A DNA stretch of 64,000 bases from Candidatus Brocadia sinica JPN1. GTDB lineage: Bacteria > Planctomycetota > Brocadiia > Brocadiales > Brocadiaceae. A program made the position numbers and the translations under genes. The stretch lies in contig NZ_BAFN01000001.1 of assembly GCF_000949635.1 (NCBI RefSeq), forward strand, positions 1,922,001 through 1,986,000, given 5' to 3'. Positions 56,528-64,000 of this stretch are shown in pieces. Every line of letters begins with the position of its first letter. The stretch's first letter is position 1. A model generated the notes under the pieces. That model was not told where the DNA came from, did no database searches, and saw nothing but the letters and a program-made list of their open reading frames with translations.

Positions 56528-57157
56528 TTAGGGGATTTCTTTTGATAAATTTATGACAAGCCAGTTTTCGTGACCGGGTTCTAACTGTTGTCCTGCAGAA
56601 GGAACTAATTTCCAAAAACCGCTGCGTCTCTTTTTCAGAGGATTTTCTGATGCCGTATAATAGTACTTTTTTTTCTCTGACATGATATCGTTATACGTTT
56701 GAAATTTATGAACATGGCTGAAGACAATGTTCAGATTCCGGTCATCCATGAATAATACACAATAATTATGCCTATCGGTTAAAAGCAAACGCTCGGAATA
56801 AGACGAAACGGTAACGACTTGTGCCGGTGTTGCAACCGAAAACGCATGCACAATCAGGGGAACTAACTGTTTTGTTTCTTTATCTTGAAAGACATTTAAG
56901 GTCCTTATCCTTTTAAACAGCCCCTTTTCTCTGTAATGAATATTTGATAATACTTTTGCGATAACATCTTCCGTAAGCTCATAGGGATGGTTAAATCGGA
57001 TACGATGGCCGCTCTTCCTGACAGGTAATTCTTTGTGTCCTACAGCAACTATACCGTATTCATAAGCATACGCGTAGATGTTACATACCCTGAAGGAGAA
57101 CAATGTGCAAACAATTTCCATAGCCAAAATCGCTTGTTTCAATTTTTGATTCCTCAC
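56528..57157 (-). CDS. Unknown exported protein
   Basis: GTG start at 57157, with AGGAG nine bases ahead; an ATG four bases earlier is in another frame and gives only a short product. Residues 1-30 are signal-like (AILAMEIVCTLFSFRV). The mature region of about 180 residues is basic with mixed alpha/beta character (EYGIVAVGHKELPVR, FNHPYELTEDVIAKVLSNIH). No known motif recognised. Positioned 234 bases downstream of the start of the lipoprotein gene's promoter region on the same strand. Confidence 0.6.
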   Translation of the reverse strand: MRNQKLKQAILAMEIVCTLFSFRVCNIYAYAYEYGIVAVGHKELPVRKSGHRIRFNHPYELTEDVIAKVLSNIHYREKGLFKRIRTLNVFQDKETKQLVPLIVHAFSVATPAQVVTVSSYSERLLLTDRHNYCVLFMDDRNLNIVFSHVHKFQTYNDIMSEKKKYYYTASENPLKKRRSGFWKLVPSAGQQLEPGHENWLVINLSKEIP

Positions 57158-57309
57158 TCATTTTTCTCCTGGAATTTTACTGCTATTATCCAGAGCTGCA
57201 TCATTGTGGTTTTGATTGTCAATGGATAGACTTTTATGAGGATGTCTTGTGTGGAAATATTTTTTTTCGGAAAAAAATTTTCGAGTTGGTTGAAAATAGA
57301 AATCTATTC

Positions 57310-58053
57310 CTAAACTCTATGGGTAAAGGAAAAAAGCCTTTTTTTCAGAAAACCTGCCACAGTAAAAAAATTTACATAGAACCGTTCCGCTTGTTTCATG
57401 TAGTCTTTTTCTAATTTGGTATAATCTTCAAGCATCTTTTGTTTATCTGAGACAATGCCCTTGAGCGATTCCAATTCTCCCTTGTAAGCATCAGCCCACC
57501 GGGTGATCATATCTTTTGTCACTTCCACATGAAACTGGATGCCGTAAATATTCCGACCGTATTTTAACGCCTGATTCTGGCATAGTTCCGAAAAAGCTAA
57601 TCTTTTTCCTCCATGCGGTATGCCAAAGGTGTCTCCATGCCATTGAAATACTTTGAAAACTTCCGGAAGGTCTCTGAACAAATCATCCTTTAGTCCATTA
57701 TCATTAAGAACAATCTTGTACCATCCAATCTCTTTCTCAGGATTTTTTGTTACTTTCGAGCCGGTTGCTTTAGCGATCAATTGCGCACCCAGGCAAATCC
57801 CCAGAAAGGGCACTTCCTCTTCAGCGATTCTTTTGAGCAGGATATCCTCGTCTTTCAAAAACCGGTATTTCTCCTCTTCATACACATTCATGGGGCCACC
57901 AAGAGAAATAACCGCCTGGAAATTCTTTTCCAGTTTAGGCACTTTATCACCATGCGAGAGGTCAATAACCTCGTATGGTAACTTATTATCTTCCAAAAAA
58001 TCCGCAATGGTGCCGGGGCCTTCAATATCTATATGTTTTATGAATAAAATCAC
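57310..58053 (-). CDS. Class I glutamine amidotransferase (GMP-synthase-like)
   Basis: GTG start at 58053 has GGGGTGG right upstream and gives the family start MILFIKHIDIEGPG; an ATG 42 bases earlier has no site. Catalytic triad: Cys87 in GICLGAQLIAK, His175 and Glu177 in GIQFHVEVT. The QWHGDTF motif is also intact. 247 residues. Releases ammonia from glutamine or acts as a gamma-glutamyl hydrolase; no synthetase partner is adjacent, so the substrate is unknown. Confidence 0.88.
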   Translation of the reverse strand: MILFIKHIDIEGPGTIADFLEDNKLPYEVIDLSHGDKVPKLEKNFQAVISLGGPMNVYEEEKYRFLKDEDILLKRIAEEEVPFLGICLGAQLIAKATGSKVTKNPEKEIGWYKIVLNDNGLKDDLFRDLPEVFKVFQWHGDTFGIPHGGKRLAFSELCQNQALKYGRNIYGIQFHVEVTKDMITRWADAYKGELESLKGIVSDKQKMLEDYTKLEKDYMKQAERFYVNFFTVAGFLKKRLFSFTHRV

Positions 58054-58382
58054 GTTTCCACCCCGAAAATAAAATTCAAAAAATTTATTTACCATGAATA
58101 CTAAAGTTTAAATATACAGAAGTTCATAGGTGAATACAAGATGAAAACTGTGTTGTAATTGGGGGTATTTGTTAAAAAAATATCAAAGTCATAATGCAAG
58201 GGGAAAAGAGATGTGATATAATATACCTCAAAAAAGAAGGTATAAAGCAGAGGCTGGCAGAAGTAAAGCTGCAAATCAAAGAGGAAAAGGCACGGATTGC
58301 CTCCTGTAAGGGATTATAGACGTAAAGGAAGACATGAAGAGGTCAAATTGAATTTCTCGGATTCAACTATCAGGGTAAGGAA

Positions 58383-58565
58383 TTGAACAATAAAGTACCA
58401 CGGCCTGTTTCCATAGATAAGGAGCTTCACGTTTGTCCCAATTGCGGATATGATGACGGCTTCCACACTTCGTTTATGCGAGTAACAGAGAAGACCTGCA
58501 AGATCATCCTCATCTGCCCGCAGTGCCATGCCAGATATGACCCTGATTGGACGGTTGGGGCGTAA
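58383..58565 (+). CDS. Small zinc-ribbon protein
   Basis: 60 residues from a TTG start after AAGGAA. Two CxxC pairs, VCPNCGYDDG and ICPQCHARYD, make a treble-clef or zinc-ribbon that binds one zinc ion. The open frame continues about 15 codons upstream with protein-like sequence (QIEFLGFNYQGKE) but has no ATG, so the start is uncertain. A 41-codon frame at 58194 with no ribosome site precedes it and may be part of a decayed gene. Confidence 0.5.
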   Translation: MNNKVPRPVSIDKELHVCPNCGYDDGFHTSFMRVTEKTCKIILICPQCHARYDPDWTVGA

Positions 58566-58727
58566 ATAATAAATTATAATATCTCAGAAAGGTCTTGTTT
58601 ATTGACAAATCGAGTGTTATTGGTTTCAGAATGTATTGTTATTCTTTTCAGTAAAAAATGCTTGATTTATTATGCTGGATTATAAATTACCAGATATCGA
58701 TATCAGGTATGATGAACTGTCTCTGAA

Positions 58728-59477
58728 TTACTGTAAAATTCCTAACCAGTCCCTGAGTAAAAACTGTATCCGGCCAATCAGCAACGACAACCTGCCCATA
58801 ACTGTATAGCCGAAGGATGCACCGAAGGAGATCATGAGAAACCATATGCCGATCTTTGATACCTTCCCAATTGCGCCTTTGTGTTCGACGGAAAAGATAA
58901 AGTAGATAAGTACAGAGATTACTCCCAGCATGATGAGCAAGGTATTAATGCTGGAGAGGAGAGTTTCTCCGCTGGAAAAGACGGGATGCAGGGACGGTTT
59001 TATCTGCTCCAGGATAAATGCCGAAATAACCCGTGGAATGCTGACTCCTGCTCCAAGGCCTACCACAAATGCAAATGTCCAACGACTCAACCACGATAAT
59101 CTTCTTGAAAATCTGAGCAGCATAAAGATCCCCAATAGGGAGGGAATGAGTAATGCATACTGAGGAGCCTTTTCTGAGGCCTTTGAAAACATTGGCACGA
59201 TAAGGGGGTCATAGAGGTCGGGTTTTAAGAAGTTAAACCAGGTAATAATGATGGTGTATCCTAAGGAAACACCCACATAAAGATTCTCGGCAATCTTGAA
59301 TGCCGGGTTGTCTTTATAAAGGAAGCTATAAATGGCCAGGGTAAGCCCAGCACCCAGAATTATACCAAATCCATCGAAGGAGAAAGGAAGTTTCCCCGAT
59401 GCCATTAAAAAGATATTGATGCAGGCGAACAATCCAATTGTGCCAACTAATATGAAAAAGTTAGAATCCTTACGCAT
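58728..59477 (-). CDS. Multi-pass membrane protein, last gene of four-gene membrane operon
   Basis: The ATG at 59477 is chosen: it follows AAAAGGG and overlaps the preceding gene's stop by 8 bases, while the ATG 48 bases upstream has no site. About seven hydrophobic helices (for example FILVGTIGLFACINIFLMAS, TLAIYSFLYK, YTIIITWFNFL, FAFVVGLGAGVSIP, LIMLGVISVLIYFIFSV). No signal or enzymatic motif. Function unknown; co-transcribed with the three genes upstream. Confidence 0.75.
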   Translation of the reverse strand: MRKDSNFFILVGTIGLFACINIFLMASGKLPFSFDGFGIILGAGLTLAIYSFLYKDNPAFKIAENLYVGVSLGYTIIITWFNFLKPDLYDPLIVPMFSKASEKAPQYALLIPSLLGIFMLLRFSRRLSWLSRWTFAFVVGLGAGVSIPRVISAFILEQIKPSLHPVFSSGETLLSSINTLLIMLGVISVLIYFIFSVEHKGAIGKVSKIGIWFLMISFGASFGYTVMGRLSLLIGRIQFLLRDWLGILQ

Positions 59478-60300
59478 GTACAGCCCTTTTGGAGATAAAA
59501 TAGAAAACGTTGCCAAGTATGACAAAGATAATAATAATTACATGCACCACGCTTTGTGGCCGCATTCCGCTCACGGCATTGGCCTTTTTCTTGACCAATG
59601 CCTCATATTCAGCAGCGCCCTTGAGACCACCAAGCAAACCAGTAAGCTGTTTTGATTGGAGAAAGGGATACATATCAGGTCCCATCACAGCGGTGCATCC
59701 TGCGCCGAGTTCAAATTTGTATTTTTCTTTTCCAAAGGCTATCCATGTTTCAATAGTTGTGCCTGCTGCAAGGTCAAATAAGTAATCGATTTCCCTGAGT
59801 GAATCAATACCATGCAAGACGGGTAATGTCGTCGTGTCATTTCCGTAAAAATCCTTGGGAAAGGCAGAATACAGATTTTCCCCCATATTAATAATGAGAG
59901 AAGCAGACCCGGGTTTATAACCCAGAAAGGCATAGTCCACACCATGTTTTTTCTGGTATTGGCTAGCTACCGAGGTTAGCGCTTGCTCTGCAAGTCCCGG
60001 GGCACCCGGATAATGTGTCATGCCAATAACTTTCAAATTTCTGCTAAAACAATGATGAAGGAAGGCTATGGCCATGGGTTGTAATTCTTCTTTTGAGGAG
60101 GGATCATAATCAAAGGCAATCATGACATGGGAACCTTCAGGCAACGACTCTATCTTCCGGTAAATCCCCTCCACCGGTTCCGAGGCGGGAATGGGTAACT
60201 CAAATCGCACGACAAGAGAAACAATAACTGCCACGGTGATGATTGCAAAGATAATGCGGCGGTCTATCTGCAAAAATCTTTCCACTCTAATCACCTCCAC
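59470..60300 (-). CDS. Membrane protein with large external domain
   Basis: One helix near the N-terminus (IIFAIITVAVIVSLVVRF) and one at the C-terminus (VVHVIIIIFVILGNVFYFIS) enclose about 200 soluble residues. These contain ordered alpha/beta sequence such as HVMIAFDYDPSSKEELQP, VIGMTHYPGAPGLAEQA and TAVMGPDMYPF. No known catalytic motif recognised. Overlaps the next upstream gene's stop by 14 bases, so the genes are tightly coupled. Confidence 0.7.
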   Translation of the reverse strand: MEVIRVERFLQIDRRIIFAIITVAVIVSLVVRFELPIPASEPVEGIYRKIESLPEGSHVMIAFDYDPSSKEELQPMAIAFLHHCFSRNLKVIGMTHYPGAPGLAEQALTSVASQYQKKHGVDYAFLGYKPGSASLIINMGENLYSAFPKDFYGNDTTTLPVLHGIDSLREIDYLFDLAAGTTIETWIAFGKEKYKFELGAGCTAVMGPDMYPFLQSKQLTGLLGGLKGAAEYEALVKKKANAVSGMRPQSVVHVIIIIFVILGNVFYFISKRAVHA

Positions 60301-61006
60301 GGACAGGAGCCGTCTCCTGACGGCGATAGTTCACGAGAAAAAATCTTCCCATTAATCTCCCCCCCCCCAGATAGGATCGTTCAATACCAATTATGATTTT
60401 GAGAGAGGTCGCAATCGCCCCCAGGCTCACACCTAAAAGGATACCACGCTTGGCAGCGAGGTTCGGGACTGCCATGATCCAATCGGCCACGGCAGGGATA
60501 TAGTGAGAAATGTAGTTCCCGATGGGCACCCTTCCAAGCATAACGATAATAGCCGCAATCAATAATACCGTCGATTCATTAGTACGGGCGCGAAAGGTTC
60601 GGTAGGCCGCAGAAGCAATAAAGAAGGCCAAAATGGAAAAGATCGTGGCGCCGGCAGGAACCTGTATATAGTAATAAAGCCAGTCAAACATCGTCCCCTC
60701 CTGCTTGTCATTCCAGAAAAATTTTCCCCCATTTAACAGACCAAATACCAGGGTAATTATTGCCCCAAGATAGACAAAGACGCTGTATCCCCAGCCTTCT
60801 ACCTTCCTTTTCATTCTCGTCCAGTGCAGATGGAACAAGCTATACGCCCCTATAAACACAGCAAAACCTGCAATGATCCTATCCCATTTGGACACCACCT
60901 CCAGCAAGTCCTGTGAAAGTTTATGCGGGACATAATACTGCATAGCCATGAGAACACCCATAACAAAGGCAATGATCAGCGGAATGGTACGTTTCAGAAA
61001 ATTCAT
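60287..61006 (-). CDS. Multi-pass membrane protein
   Basis: About six helices in 239 residues, e.g. TIPLIIAFVMGVLMAMQYYV, IAGFAVFIGAYSLFHLHW, VFVYLGAIITLVFGLLNGG, ATIFSILAFFIASAAY and VLLIAAIIVMLGRVP, then GILLGVSLGAIATSLKII near the end and a basic tail. Family not recognised. It overlaps the following gene and lies 53 bases after the DUF6754-like gene. Confidence 0.7.
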   Translation of the reverse strand: MNFLKRTIPLIIAFVMGVLMAMQYYVPHKLSQDLLEVVSKWDRIIAGFAVFIGAYSLFHLHWTRMKRKVEGWGYSVFVYLGAIITLVFGLLNGGKFFWNDKQEGTMFDWLYYYIQVPAGATIFSILAFFIASAAYRTFRARTNESTVLLIAAIIVMLGRVPIGNYISHYIPAVADWIMAVPNLAAKRGILLGVSLGAIATSLKIIIGIERSYLGGGRLMGRFFLVNYRRQETAPVRGGD

Positions 61007-61059
61007 ATTTCACCACAGATTTTCACAGAATTACACTGAATAATCAAAAAATCCTCATT

Positions 61060-62322
61060 TTAAAAAGCCTCAAACAGATGCGTAATATATGTCACCCCAA
61101 AACTGGCCAGCAAGGTGCCCAATAGTAATATAATAATAAGGAGTCCCTTTCCCACATCCTGTGCCCTGAGCGTCCCCATGAGCATGGGTTCCCTTGATAA
61201 ATAAGCACTGGCGGCGTAAAGTTCCTCTCCAATCAGGGTGTAGTCACAGGTGGTAATAAAGAAGGGCAGCTGGGTATAGGCATCAGTACCGGCAATCTGG
61301 ATTGCCCCTGTAGAAGCGCCTGTTTCCGCCAGAATCAGGGCTTCGGCATAGAAGTATCCTACAAAAAAATTGGCAGCTGGTTTTTCCCTGGTCATAATAC
61401 CACCCACTGCCGCCACATAAGGAAACTGTTCGGATGCCACCAGAAAGACGTTATCAGAATTATAGGCATCGGGACGCCCTGCCTCCAGGTACGATTCCTT
61501 CACTACCTCTTGACTCACAGACATCACAATGGGGTCATTATTAACGACCTTCAGGTTGGCATCATAGTCTGCGATCTTTCGCGCGATTCTACCGAGAATA
61601 CTTATTGCTGCAATAGTCGATATGCTTCCCATGCCGGTTAGTCCATGAACAAAAAGCACGGGTTTACCCATCTCTGTGGCGCGTCCCAGGGCCTCATCCA
61701 CGGCATCCAAACCACTGATCTTCCTCAGAAACATATTGGGATTTCGCCGTGCGTGCACAATAAAATAGAGAATAATTGCTGAGAGTATGATCATAATTAC
61801 AAAATTGTTTATCTTTTTTGTGTGTAACCAATTACCGCGTGCCGAAGCAGAGGCGATGGTATCCAGGGTAATTTTCGTATCACCTGCCACCATCGCCAGT
61901 TTGAAATAATAGACCTGCTTTTTGTCAAGAGTTTCCTCATTGAAAACCTTTCTGGGGATTATTTGAACATAGTGATAGTCGCCATTCCTCTTTTTATAGC
62001 CGTAAATTTCAGGGACGCTTGTCCGATAGCTGGTATTTGACTTTATACGAATGGCCTCCTTTTCAAAGGCGCCATTTTTATCTTTATCGATGTAAATCAC
62101 ATAAAAAACATCAGGAGCGTCATTGGGAGATGCAGGCCACGTCAGTGATACGGTTTCCCCGGCATCATTCGGTGTATCAAAGGCCATGAACTCTGTCGGG
62201 GGTATGAGGAAAAGTGGCGATTGTGCAAAGATTATACGAGGTGAGAAAAATACGATAAGAATAATACCGGCAATAAAAAAAAATTTCTTGACGACTGACA
62301 TCGTTATCAGATTAAAAAACAT
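61060..62322 (-). CDS. DUF6754-like membrane protein with fibronectin-type N-terminal domain
   Basis: A signal peptide or first helix (FFFIAGIILIVFFSPRIIF) precedes a fibronectin III-like domain (about 40-160; FMAFDTPNDAGETVSLTWPA). A membrane helix follows at about 175-195 (FVIMIILSAIILYFIV), then a 200-residue conserved domain with GLTGMGSISTIAAISILGRI, SEQFPYVAAVGGIMTREKPA and TDAYTQLPFFITTCDYTLIG, which I associate with DUF6754 from memory, and a final helix (GLLIIILLLGTLLASFGVTY). First gene of the four-gene operon, back to back with floA. Confidence 0.7.
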   Translation of the reverse strand: MFFNLITMSVVKKFFFIAGIILIVFFSPRIIFAQSPLFLIPPTEFMAFDTPNDAGETVSLTWPASPNDAPDVFYVIYIDKDKNGAFEKEAIRIKSNTSYRTSVPEIYGYKKRNGDYHYVQIIPRKVFNEETLDKKQVYYFKLAMVAGDTKITLDTIASASARGNWLHTKKINNFVIMIILSAIILYFIVHARRNPNMFLRKISGLDAVDEALGRATEMGKPVLFVHGLTGMGSISTIAAISILGRIARKIADYDANLKVVNNDPIVMSVSQEVVKESYLEAGRPDAYNSDNVFLVASEQFPYVAAVGGIMTREKPAANFFVGYFYAEALILAETGASTGAIQIAGTDAYTQLPFFITTCDYTLIGEELYAASAYLSREPMLMGTLRAQDVGKGLLIIILLLGTLLASFGVTYITHLFEAF

Positions 62323-62610
62323 AGGAAACCATTCAGACGGTAATGAATCTCATTGTACCTGTTAAAAATCCTTCCCTTTTCCCTTGTTTGTACGAAGGTG
62401 ACAGAGAGAAATTTGCAAAATCCAATAGGGTACCATCTGGAATTATAAACTCATCATAAAATACCTCACTTCACAAATTTTTGCCATTATAATCCATTGC
62501 CTTTAAATTACAACAGGAAAGTAGCAAGGGAACATGCCTACGACTTCTTTTCCTTCCCGAAACTCTGGATAGCATCATGCAATTATTTACAGAAAAATAC
62601 CTAACAATTG

Positions 62611-62638
62611 TTGACATGAAGGACACCTATGGTATAGT
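62611..62638 (+). promoter_or_regulatory. Sigma-70-type promoter of floA
   Basis: TTGACA (62611-62616), 16-base spacer, TATAGT (62633-62638), about 45 bases before the floA start. The remaining part of the 363-base divergent gap (62323-62610) holds nothing else I can identify. Confidence 0.65.
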
Positions 62639-62685
62639 ATAACAAGGCATTCAAGGCATCTAAATTAACACTAAGGAAAAAGAAT

Positions 62686-63714
62686 ATGCAATATTTGCCA
62701 GTTCTTATGATATCTGCAAGCATCTCGATATTTTTATCCGTTTTGCTCTTTTTGTTCCTAAGTATATGTGGATTTATCCTTTTTAAATTTGGATGGCTCT
62801 ATATCAAGGCCGTTACGTCAGATGCCCACATGTCCCTCTTGCAAATGATCAGTATGACCCTTCGGAAAGTTGATGTGCGATCTATTGTGGAATATCGCAT
62901 CATGGCAAAGAAAGCAGGAATCGACATCGTTCCATCATCTCTTGAGGCGCATTCTCTGGCAGGGGGAAATATAAACCATGTTGTTCGTTCTCTTATTGCT
63001 GCACAGAAGGCAGGCATTAGGCTTGGTTTTGACCTTGCCTGTGCACTGGATCTTGCAGGAAGAGATGTATTTGATGCCGTAAAAATCTGTATTAACCCAA
63101 AGGTGATCGATTGTCCTGACCCTGCGAAAGGTTGTACCACCTTAGATACAATCACAAAAGACGGCATCCAGCTGAAGGTAAAGGCGCGCATAACCATCCG
63201 CACTGATATAGAAAGGCTTGTAGGAGGAGTTACAGAGGAAACCATCGTTGCCCGCGTTGGTGAAGGAATTATAACAATCGTTGGTTCACTTGAAACGTAC
63301 AAAAAAGTTATCGAAAGCCCCGATCTGATATCCAGGCTTGTCATGGAAAAGAGACTCGATAGTGATACAGCCTTTCAGATCCTTTCGATTAATATTGTCA
63401 ATATTACTGTGGGTGACAACATCAATGCGAAACTACAAGCCGACCAGGCTGAAACAGATAAACGTATAGCACAGGCGGATGCCGAGAAACGGCGAGGAAT
63501 GGCCATTGCGAGAGAACAAGAGATGAAGGTGCTTACAGAAGAAAATATAGCTAAAATACTTGCGGCTGAGGCCGAAGTGCCAAAGGCCATTGCCCAGGCA
63601 TTTCGTGAGGGGAATCTTGGTGTTATGGATTACTATCATCTGAAAAATATACAGGCCGATACCGAAATGAAGGCATCTTCGGCTTTAAAATCCGGGATTC
63701 CACCACCAATATAA
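62686..63714 (+). CDS. floA: Flotillin-like protein FloA (SPFH family)
   Basis: One N-terminal membrane hairpin/helix (residues about 5-35, LSVLLFLFLSICGFILFKFG) followed by the SPFH region with MSLLQMISMTLRKVDVRSIV, AKKAGIDIVPSSLEAHSLAG, GFDLACALDLAGRDVFDAV, and TKDGIQLKVKARITIRTDI, then the coiled, Ala/Glu-rich flotillin end (ADAEKRRGMAIAREQEMKVL). 342 residues matches FloA. Forms oligomeric patches in the inner membrane that organise membrane fluidity and protein complexes. Divergent neighbours are four membrane-protein genes. Confidence 0.93.
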   Translation: MQYLPVLMISASISIFLSVLLFLFLSICGFILFKFGWLYIKAVTSDAHMSLLQMISMTLRKVDVRSIVEYRIMAKKAGIDIVPSSLEAHSLAGGNINHVVRSLIAAQKAGIRLGFDLACALDLAGRDVFDAVKICINPKVIDCPDPAKGCTTLDTITKDGIQLKVKARITIRTDIERLVGGVTEETIVARVGEGIITIVGSLETYKKVIESPDLISRLVMEKRLDSDTAFQILSINIVNITVGDNINAKLQADQAETDKRIAQADAEKRRGMAIAREQEMKVLTEENIAKILAAEAEVPKAIAQAFREGNLGVMDYYHLKNIQADTEMKASSALKSGIPPPI

Positions 63715-63767
63715 AACAATGAAATTTTCTTTGATTATTTCAGATAAAATATTATACTAACATCAAA

Positions 63768-63853
63768 GCCAGAGTGGTGGAATTGGCAGACACGCCAGAC
63801 TCAAAATCTGGTCCCCGTCACAGGGGGTAAGGGTTCGACTCCCTTCTCTGGCA
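63768..63853 (+). tRNA. tRNA-Leu (CAA)
   Basis: 86-base class II tRNA with a long variable arm: acceptor GCCAGAG/CTCTGGC, anticodon arm CCAGA-CTCAAAA-TCTGG giving CAA, TTCGACT loop, discriminator A. CCA is not encoded. The window ends 147 bases later with no further feature. Confidence 0.95.
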
Positions 63854-64000
63854 ATTATCTAAAAATCCAGCAAATACAATCTGTACCCAACCAAAATAAG
63901 ACAAAACAAGGAAGTTTTTCATCTTAATTTTCCCATCTTCAGCCTGTTCTCCAATTTAATTCTGTATTTCAGTCATTTGATCTTGTAGTCAGCGAAAACG

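Noticed and set aside
58194-58319. 41-codon frame upstream of the zinc-ribbon gene
   Set aside because: Charged helical product looks plausible, but no ribosome site or homology could be seen; mentioned only as possible decay.

Overview
Organism. The window looks like a chromosomal piece of an anaerobic, acetyl-CoA-pathway bacterium. The best guess is a planctomycete of the anammox type (Brocadiales), because a complete bacterial-type carbonyl branch of the Wood-Ljungdahl pathway sits beside accessory blocks rich in secreted peptidases, a contractile injection system, c-di-GMP riboswitches and scattered palindromic repeats. No hydrazine or ladderane gene is present, so the lineage is an inference. 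No rRNA and no CRISPR array were seen.

Layout. (1) 118-11226: the distal end of an extracellular contractile injection system (eCIS) cluster: spike, gp25 wedge, baseplate J, tail protein I carrying a beta-propeller, a large structural protein, a membrane-anchored VWA protein and a putative cargo protein with the eCIS-associated IGQPxDxYEQEADRVA N-terminal motif. A leaderless subtilase (11271), a coiled-coil membrane protein and a leaderless SNase-type nuclease follow. Tube, sheath and ATPase genes would lie upstream of base 1. (2) 16165-18184: a cyclic-di-GMP riboswitch with terminator, then a radical SAM/SPASM enzyme, a 46-residue peptide gene ending in GRPPPPA, and a 132-residue protein, closed by a second terminator. 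This looks like a small, riboswitch-controlled RiPP-type locus and is the most novel unit here. (3) 18268-28836: M4, C1A and two tandem M43 peptidases, a small exported protein, an FAD amine oxidase, a small membrane protein and a GH13 amylase-type enzyme. (4) 29213-31229: an IS1634-like insertion sequence. (5) 31359-43423: the CODH/ACS block cooC-acsA-acsB-clpP-acsC-acsV-acsF-acsD-acsE; the ClpP carries Asn where the catalytic Asp is expected. (6) 43531-50735: a decayed toxin-antitoxin pair, a thioesterase, a SYLF-domain protein, a second near-copy of the c-di-GMP riboswitch driving a TPR protein, a B12-binding radical SAM enzyme, ahcY and a DUF1015 protein. (7) 51027-64000: tRNA-Asp and tRNA-Val, a minus-strand HEAT/TPR lipoprotein-trkA-trkH operon, a glutamine-amidotransferase, a four-gene membrane-protein operon facing divergent floA, and tRNA-Leu.

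How it works together. CooS (AcsA) makes CO, AcsE passes methyl groups from methyl-tetrahydrofolate to the corrinoid protein AcsCD, AcsV reactivates that protein, and AcsB joins CO, methyl and CoA; the two CooC-type ATPases probably load nickel. c-di-GMP appears to switch on at least two loci by antitermination. The eCIS and the leaderless hydrolases beside it form a plausible delivery machine plus cargo.
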